The translations under genes and the position numbers were made by a program. A DNA stretch of 26,111 nucleotides from JAFAHS01 sp046728175 (GTDB lineage: Bacteria; Desulfobacterota; Binatia; Binatales; Binataceae), in the NCBI GenBank assembly GCA_046728175.1, contig JBKPEA010000139.1, positions 1 through 26,111 on the forward strand, in the 5' to 3' direction. A model generated the notes under the pieces. That model did no database searches. It worked only from the letters and a program-made list of their open reading frames with translations, and had not been told where the DNA came from. Below, piece by piece: positions 21,220 through 26,111 of the stretch (the first letter of the stretch is position 1; each line of letters starts with the position of its first letter).

Positions 21220-22086
21220 ATGGCCGGAGCCACCTTCAGAGAAAGCAACTACGCTCTGCGCAAGTTCAAGAGCGATTTCATGATGACCATTACGGTGGCC
21301 GCCACGGTCATCACGTTGATCCCTTTATTCCTGGTCCTCGGCTACCTCCTCTTCAAAGGTGCCACCAGCCTGAACTGGGCGTTCTTCACCCACATGCCCG
21401 CCCCGGTCGGCGAGAAGGGTGGTGGAATGGCCAACGCGATTATCGGAACCTTCGAGGTGGTCGGCATCGCTTGTCTCATCGGCGTCCCGATCGGGGTCGG
21501 CGCCGGCCTCTTCCTGGCGGAACATCGCAACCATCGCCTGGCGGATGCCGTGCGGTTCTCGGCGGACGTTATGATGGGGGTGCCGTCGATTGTCGTGGGC
21601 ATCTTCGCCTACGCCGTGATCGTCCATCCGATGGGTCGTTTTTCGACGCTCGCCGGATCATTCGCCCTTGCGATGATTATGGTTCCGCTGGTGACACGCA
21701 CCACGGAAGAGATGATTATCCTGGTGCCTCACGAGCTGCGCGAAGCTTCGTTGGCGCTCGGCGTGCCGCAGTGGAAAACTTCGCTGTCGGTGATAGTGCG
21801 CACGGCACTGAGCGGAATTGCCACCGGCGTTATCCTCGCCATCGCCCGGGTTGCGGGCGAAACTGCACCTTTGTTGTTCACCGCTTTTGGCAATCGCTTC
21901 TGGTCGTCGTCGTTGGTTCAGCCGATTGCGACCCTGACGGTGCAAGTCTACACGTACGCAATCTCGCCCTTCCCGGACTGGCAGCGCCAGGCCTGGGCGG
22001 GAGCGTTGGTATTGACCGGGATCGTACTGGCCCTCGAATTGGGTGTCCGGTGGGTGACCAGGGGACCAGCCAAGACGGCACACTAA
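21220..22086 (+). CDS. pstA: Phosphate ABC transporter permease PstA
   Basis: 288 residues with about six helices. The N-terminus is MAGATFRESNYALRKFKSD with the first helix after it. Family motifs are GGMANAIIGTFEVVGIACLIG and GVGAGLFLAEH; then GVPSIVVGIFAYAVIV. The EAA loop reads ELREASLALGVPQWKTSLSV, and ARVAGETAPLLFTAFGN is the PstA signature. The ATG follows the pstC stop with no gap, so translation is coupled. It pairs with PstC. Confidence 0.97.
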   Translation: MAGATFRESNYALRKFKSDFMMTITVAATVITLIPLFLVLGYLLFKGATSLNWAFFTHMPAPVGEKGGGMANAIIGTFEVVGIACLIGVPIGVGAGLFLAEHRNHRLADAVRFSADVMMGVPSIVVGIFAYAVIVHPMGRFSTLAGSFALAMIMVPLVTRTTEEMIILVPHELREASLALGVPQWKTSLSVIVRTALSGIATGVILAIARVAGETAPLLFTAFGNRFWSSSLVQPIATLTVQVYTYAISPFPDWQRQAWAGALVLTGIVLALELGVRWVTRGPAKTAH

Positions 22087-22088
22087 GC

Positions 22089-22850
22089 ATGGCCGATAAA
22101 CTTGTCACTAGGCATCTGAACGCGTTCTTTTACACCACCCGCGCGGTCAAGGATATAAACCTGAACTTCCCGGAAGGGAACATCACGGCCATCATCGGCC
22201 CGTCGGGATGCGGAAAATCCACCATGGTGCGCTGCCTCAATCGCATGCACGAAGTCGTCCCCGGCGCCCGAGCCGAGGGCGACGTGCTGCTGGATGGGGA
22301 GAATATCTACGATCCTTCGGTAGACCCGGTGCAGGTGCGGCGGCGAATCGGGATGGTTTTCCAGAAGCCCACGCCGTTTCCCACCATGTCGATCGAGGAC
22401 AATGTCGCGGCCGGGTTGACCCTCAACTCTGTCGGAGTGGGACGCGCGGAACGCGACCGGATAGTCGAAAAGAGCCTGCGTCAGGCGGCATTGTGGGAGG
22501 AGGTGAAGGACCATCTCAGGCGCCCGGGCGGGAGTCTTTCCGGCGGCCAGCAGCAGCGCCTGTGCGTGGCGCGGGCGTTGGCGGTCGAGCCGGAGGTGCT
22601 CTTGATGGATGAGCCGTGTTCAGCCCTCGACCCGATTTCCACCGCACGCATCGAAGAGCTATTGCTAGAGCTCAAGTCGAACTACACAATCGTAATAGTG
22701 ACCCACAACATGCAACAAGCTGCTCGTACCTCCGACTACACTGCCTTTCTATATCAGGGGGACCTTATCGAATTCGGCGAGACCAACCAGATTTTCACCA
22801 ATCCGACCCGCCGCGAGACCGAAGATTATATTACCGGGCGCTTCGGATAA
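22089..22850 (+). CDS. pstB: Phosphate ABC transporter ATP-binding protein PstB
   Basis: 253 residues from the ATG at 22089, 2 nt after the pstA stop. A longer open frame upstream overlaps pstA and is not real. Walker A is GPSGCGKST, the Q-loop is MVFQKPTPFP, the ABC signature is LSGGQQQRLCVARAL, Walker B is VLLMDEPCSALDP and the switch His is in VTHNMQQAAR. These are all intact. The CLNRMHE and QKPTPFP segments are specific to PstB. It drives Pi import and, with PhoU, relays transporter state to PhoR. Confidence 0.98.
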   Translation: MADKLVTRHLNAFFYTTRAVKDINLNFPEGNITAIIGPSGCGKSTMVRCLNRMHEVVPGARAEGDVLLDGENIYDPSVDPVQVRRRIGMVFQKPTPFPTMSIEDNVAAGLTLNSVGVGRAERDRIVEKSLRQAALWEEVKDHLRRPGGSLSGGQQQRLCVARALAVEPEVLLMDEPCSALDPISTARIEELLLELKSNYTIVIVTHNMQQAARTSDYTAFLYQGDLIEFGETNQIFTNPTRRETEDYITGRFG

Positions 22851-22867
22851 GGCCGAGGGAGGAGGCG

Positions 22868-23557
22868 ATGGACACGACGCAGCCGCAGCATACCAATCGA
22901 CAATACGAGGAGGATTTGCGCGGCCTGCGCGCTGGTCTCCTCAAGATGGGCGGACTCGTCGAGCGCCAGATTGCGGAGGCGATGGAGGCCCTGGTCGATC
23001 GCGACAGCCCTCATGCAGGCGAAGTAATCGCGCGCGACGAGGAAGTGAATCACATGGACGTCGCCAATGACGAACAGTGTATCCGCCTCCTCGCCCTTCA
23101 TCAGCCGACCGCCAGCGATCTTCGCTTCATCACCACCGGACTCAAGATCACCACCGACCTGGAGCGCATCGGCGACAACGCGGTCAACATCTGCGAGCGC
23201 GCGCTCGAGCTCAACGAGGTGCCGCAGCTGAAACCCTACGTAGATTTGCCGCGGATGGCAGAGGTCGCGCAGTCGATGGTCAAGGACTCGATCGATGCGT
23301 TCATGCGCAACGATGCCGATCTGGCACAGCAGGTAATCGATCGCGACGACGAAGTCGACGCGCTTAACTACCAGATATATCGCGAACTGCTAAGCTACAT
23401 GGCCGAGGACGCGCACACCATCGGTGCGGCCACGCGGCTGCTATTTATTTCGAAGTACATGGAGCGGATTGCCGATCACGCGACCAATATCGCCGAGATG
23501 GTGATTTTCATGGTCAAAGGAAAAGTCGTTCGTCACATGGACAAGAACCCGCAATGA
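22868..23557 (+). CDS. phoU: Phosphate-signalling regulator PhoU
   Basis: 229 residues from the ATG at 22868 with GGAGG just upstream. Two PhoU helical repeats are visible: the first runs LRGLRAGLLKMGGLVERQIAE to DLERIGDNAVNICERA, the second AEVAQSMVKDSIDAFMRND to YMERIADHATNIAEMVIF. The paired (D/M)xERIxDxxxNIxE motifs bind metal clusters. PhoU links PstB to the PhoR kinase and represses Pho signalling at high phosphate. Its stop overlaps the phoB start (ATGA). Confidence 0.97.
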   Translation: MDTTQPQHTNRQYEEDLRGLRAGLLKMGGLVERQIAEAMEALVDRDSPHAGEVIARDEEVNHMDVANDEQCIRLLALHQPTASDLRFITTGLKITTDLERIGDNAVNICERALELNEVPQLKPYVDLPRMAEVAQSMVKDSIDAFMRNDADLAQQVIDRDDEVDALNYQIYRELLSYMAEDAHTIGAATRLLFISKYMERIADHATNIAEMVIFMVKGKVVRHMDKNPQ

Positions 23558-24300
23558 ATCAGCAAACCGTGCAGGAAGAACGTCGCGGCGGCGCGCGCCC
23601 TCGCGTGCTGATCGTGGAGGATGAGGCGGATATCCGTGAGCTGATGCGCTACAACCTCGAGCGCGAAGGCTTTCTGGTGGAGGAGGCTGGCGACGGTGCA
23701 CAAGCGCTCGAGCGCATCCGGCGTCGCGTGCCGGACCTGTTGCTGCTCGACCTGATGCTTCCGGGGATTCCCGGTCTGGAAATCTGCCGGCAGATGCGCG
23801 CGGGGCGCGATACCGCGACCCTTCCGATCCTGGTGGTTACCGCCAAGGGTACCGAGGTCGATAAGGTGCTCGGCCTCGAAATGGGCGCCGACGATTACGT
23901 GGTCAAACCGTTCAGCCCGCGGGAAGTGGTCGCGCGGGTCAAGGCCCTGCTGCGCCGCGCGAACCCCAACGCCGAGCAGGAATCGGCCGGTCTGTACGAG
24001 CGCGGCCGCCTCCGGATCGATTTCGGCACCTATCAGGTGTTCGTCGAAGGCAAGCGGCGGGAACTCGCGCTGCGCGAATTCGAATTGCTCAAGTTCTTTG
24101 TTCAGCATCCGATGCGCGTCTATACGCGGGAACAGTTACTCGATATGGTCTGGGGACGCGATACGTTCGTGGAACCGCGGACGGTTGATGTGCACGTGCG
24201 ACGGCTTCGCCAGCATATTGAACGCGACGACGCGAACCCGGAACTGATTCTGACGGTTCGCAGCGTGGGTTATCGGTTCAACCCGGAGGCGCTTGGCTAA
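23554..24300 (+). CDS. phoB: Phosphate regulon response regulator PhoB (OmpR family)
   Basis: 248 residues. In the receiver domain (17-137) the acidic pocket is E22/D23 in IVEDEAD, the phospho-acceptor is D66 in LLLLDLMLPG, the switch residue is T96 in LVVTAKG and the conserved Lys is K118 in DYVVKPFSP. The C-terminal winged-helix domain follows (about 155-244, LREFELLKFFVQHP, MVWGRDTFVEPRTVDVHVRRLRQ, TVRSVGYRF). Phosphorylated by PhoR at low Pi, it would activate pst and other Pho genes, probably including its own operon. It overlaps phoU by 4 nt and phoR by 8 nt. Confidence 0.95.
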   Translation: MNQQTVQEERRGGARPRVLIVEDEADIRELMRYNLEREGFLVEEAGDGAQALERIRRRVPDLLLLDLMLPGIPGLEICRQMRAGRDTATLPILVVTAKGTEVDKVLGLEMGADDYVVKPFSPREVVARVKALLRRANPNAEQESAGLYERGRLRIDFGTYQVFVEGKRRELALREFELLKFFVQHPMRVYTREQLLDMVWGRDTFVEPRTVDVHVRRLRQHIERDDANPELILTVRSVGYRFNPEALG

Positions 24301-25774
24301 CTCGTACCGGCTGCGTGTCATTCTTGCGTTAGTTGCGGGTCTCTTCCCCGAGGTGCTCTTGCTTGCGGTGCTGGCAGCGATGGGCATCGTCTCGATCTGG
24401 CTGGTTATCGCAGTGTCAAGCATAGGGCTCGCGGTCGGCGTCCTCGCGGCGGCGGCCGTCGTCGGTGACTGGCGACGACGCGCCGAACGGATAGATGCGA
24501 TCGCTGAGGCGCTGGAAGCCCGACAGGCACCACCCCACCTGATGCGTCAAAATCGTGACGCGGTCGCGCACGCCGAGCACCGGCTCCTCGATGCCGCCGA
24601 TTCCATTGTCTCCGAAGTCCAGTCCCTGACCGACCAACGTGACGAATTCGAAGCGATTCTGCGCAGCATGACCGAGGCAGTCGTGGTCACGGGCAGTCGG
24701 GGTGAGGTCGTGCTGCTCAACGGTGCGGCGCGACGCATGTTCGCGCTGGACCCTGAGACCGACTACGCGGGACGCGACTTCGTCGAGCTCTGCCGTGACC
24801 CACTTCTCCAGGATTTTGTCGCACAAGCCATGCGCAAGGCGAGCGAAGTATTATCCAGGGAGTTCATGATTCAGAATCCGGCCCAGCGTTACGTGGCGGC
24901 GAGCGCCGCGCCCGTACGCATGACCCACCATGGTGCGTGGGTATTTGTGTTTCACGACGTGACCCAGCTCAAGGCCTATGAAACCGTGCGCACCGACTTC
25001 ATTTCCAATCTGACCCACGAACTACGTACGCCCCTGGCTGCGCTGTACGGATACGCCGAAACCCTGATGCAGGGTGTGGATGACAGCGAGATGCAGCGCC
25101 GGTTCCTTGGCATAATCGATCGCCAGGCGCGCCGCCTCGCCCGGTTGCTCGACGACTTGATCTCGCTCTCCGACCTTGAGCGCGGCCATAGCCCGTTGCA
25201 TTTCGAAGATCTCGATGCGCCCAGCGTCATCGATGAAGCGGCGGAATTGATGAAGGTCGCGGCCGCTCACGAGGGTGTCCACCTGGACGTGCAGCCTTCC
25301 GTAGGATTGCCTAAGCTTTTCGGTGATCATGACCGGCTGCATCAGGTCATGGTTAACCTGCTCGATAACGCGATAAAATATACGCCGCGCGGCGGGCATG
25401 TGACCGCATCGGCGAAGACCGCAACGCTTAATGGAAGTGGGAAGGAGACTCCAGCGATCGCACTAATGATCGCCGACACCGGCGAAGGTATTCCCGAACG
25501 AGACATCCCGCGCCTGACGGAACGATTTTACCGCGTCGACCGCGCTCGCTCTCGAGAACTGGGTGGCACCGGGCTCGGCCTGGCGATCGTAAAGCATATA
25601 GTACAGCTCCACCAGGGCTCGCTTAAGATCGAAAGCCGGGTAGGCGTCGGCACGACCGTTACCGTTATGATTCCGGCCGCCGAATCGCAAAAAACACAAC
25701 ACCTAGCGGTCTCTGTCACACACACACTGCCTGATTCAGAGCGCGTGCTTAAGGCCCCTGCCCGTCGGGAGTGA
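24293..25774 (+). CDS. phoR: Phosphate regulon sensor histidine kinase PhoR
   Basis: 493 residues from a TTG at 24293. GGAGG ends about 5 nt before it inside the 3' end of phoB, which supports this start. There are two N-terminal helices (about 8-30 and 33-57), a short linker and a PAS domain (about 115-228, FEAILRSMTEAVVV). The DHp H-box is SNLTHELRTPLAALYGY (H242). The catalytic domain has an N-box with N359 (NLLDNAIKYTP), G1 ADTGEGIP, an F-box-like RFYRVDRARS and G2 GGTGLGLAIVKH. The architecture is that of PhoR/PhoP-type kinases with no periplasmic sensor domain, so signal input comes through PstSCAB-PhoU. The last 25 residues are a non-conserved tail. Confidence 0.95.
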   Translation: MANSYRLRVILALVAGLFPEVLLLAVLAAMGIVSIWLVIAVSSIGLAVGVLAAAAVVGDWRRRAERIDAIAEALEARQAPPHLMRQNRDAVAHAEHRLLDAADSIVSEVQSLTDQRDEFEAILRSMTEAVVVTGSRGEVVLLNGAARRMFALDPETDYAGRDFVELCRDPLLQDFVAQAMRKASEVLSREFMIQNPAQRYVAASAAPVRMTHHGAWVFVFHDVTQLKAYETVRTDFISNLTHELRTPLAALYGYAETLMQGVDDSEMQRRFLGIIDRQARRLARLLDDLISLSDLERGHSPLHFEDLDAPSVIDEAAELMKVAAAHEGVHLDVQPSVGLPKLFGDHDRLHQVMVNLLDNAIKYTPRGGHVTASAKTATLNGSGKETPAIALMIADTGEGIPERDIPRLTERFYRVDRARSRELGGTGLGLAIVKHIVQLHQGSLKIESRVGVGTTVTVMIPAAESQKTQHLAVSVTHTLPDSERVLKAPARRE

Positions 25775-25883
25775 TCCCGAAAGAGCAGCTGACACCTCGA
25801 CCAAACGAGAGCCGGACGACGCGAGCAATGTCGCTCTACCTTGCTAGGCTCCGGAGGATGTGAAAACGTCATACTTCCCCGGC

Positions 25884-25960
25884 GCGCCCTTAGCTCAGCG
25901 GATTAGAGCATCTGACTACGGATCAGAGGGTCGGGGGTTCAAATCCCTCAGGGCGCGCCA
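25884..25960 (+). tRNA. tRNA-Arg (anticodon ACG)
   Basis: 77 nt. The acceptor GCGCCCT pairs with AGGGCGC, followed by discriminator G and an encoded CCA. D-arm TTAGCTCAGCGGATTAGAGC; anticodon stem TCTGA/TCAGA with loop CTACGGA, so the anticodon is ACG, whose first base is normally converted to inosine by TadA. T-arm GGGGG TTCAAAT CCCTC. It lies about 110 bp after phoR. Confidence 0.96.
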
Positions 25961-25985
25961 AACATCCCGGGGGTCCGGCCCGGAG

Positions 25986-26022
25986 ACATAGGTAACACAA
26001 TGTACCGGCTACATAGGTGACA
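25986..26022 (-). repeat. Terminal repeat region of an IS481-type element
   Basis: ACATAGGTAACA (25986-25997) and ACATAGGTGACA (26011-26022) are near-identical direct repeats spaced 25 bp. Read on the minus strand they are TGTxACCTATGT, the repeated end motif seen at the termini of many IS481-group elements. The outer tip of the element is probably near 25970-25985, 10 to 25 bp after tRNA-Arg. Confidence 0.6.
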
Positions 26023-26111
26023 ACCTGGGGCCGAACGGGTTGTCGAGCGGTTCAAGCACCCGAGTCTCGAGATCGAAGTAACCTAAATCATAATCCATAA
26101 AGCTAACCAGC
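26009..26111 (-). CDS. IS481-family transposase, C-terminal end (cut by the window)
   Basis: The minus strand from the window edge reads a 33-codon tail including DYDLGYFDLETRVLEPLDNP and then FGPRLSPM before the stop at 26009. This (D/E)xxxxRxEPxxNPFGPxLxPM ending is characteristic of a large group of IS481-type integrase-core transposases. The catalytic DDE domain lies outside the window, so activity cannot be judged. It enters the chromosome right beside tRNA-Arg. Confidence 0.8.
   Translation of the reverse strand, partial: LVSFMDYDLGYFDLETRVLEPLDNPFGPRLSPM

Noticed and set aside
21471..22088. N-terminal extension of PstB by 206 codons
   Set aside because: It overlaps pstA completely, and the PstB family starts at the ATG at 22089.
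1..26111. CRISPR array
   Set aside because: No regularly spaced identical repeats were seen and no cas genes are present.

Overview
This is a 26.1-kb stretch of a GC-rich bacterial chromosome. The housekeeping genes are those of a free-living Gram-negative lineage: GatCAB amidotransferase instead of a direct GlnRS/AsnRS route, a K+-independent-type membrane pyrophosphatase, and pstCAB-phoU-phoB-phoR. The many crotonase, F420/FMN and nitronate-monooxygenase type enzymes fit a soil or groundwater organism related to the former Deltaproteobacteria or Binatota. That placement is inference; no rRNA or other decisive marker is present.

Region 1 (1 to about 6277) is an accessory island ending at a tRNA-Glu gene. 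It holds scrap at the left edge (a frameshifted PPOX-family fragment, an IS3-type transposase fragment and two zinc-ribbon remnants), an intact VOC-family gene and a truncated globin. Three consecutive type II toxin-antitoxin loci with PIN-domain toxins follow, the middle toxin broken by frameshifts. Then come a decayed HigA/Xre antitoxin, a small winged-helix (excisionase-like) protein and a tyrosine integrase that ends 17 bp from the 3' end of tRNA-Glu. This is the layout of an integrative element that used the tRNA 3' end as its attachment site and later decayed. The second attachment copy is not in the window.

Region 2 (6353 to 10825) holds hppA, a 746-bp non-coding interval with strong inverted repeats, a secreted low-complexity Gly/Ser/Met/Ala-rich protein and a four-helix membrane protein with a cysteine cluster. 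Neither of the last two is a family I recognise.

Region 3 (10880 to 15085) is a same-strand run of acyl-CoA or hydroxy-acid catabolic genes: a beta-hydroxyacid dehydrogenase, two enoyl-CoA hydratase/isomerases, a PPOX-fold flavin/F420 protein and a nitronate monooxygenase with two compensating frame changes. The substrate is not evident.

Region 4 (15250 to 20071) carries gatC-gatA-gatB on the minus strand, divergent from serS on the plus strand, so it concerns charging of tRNA. Region 5 (20185 to 25774) is a tight operon pstC-pstA-pstB-phoU-phoB-phoR for phosphate uptake and sensing; the periplasmic binding protein pstS is absent from it. The window closes with tRNA-Arg(ACG), whose 3' flank has been invaded by an IS481-type element cut off by the window edge.
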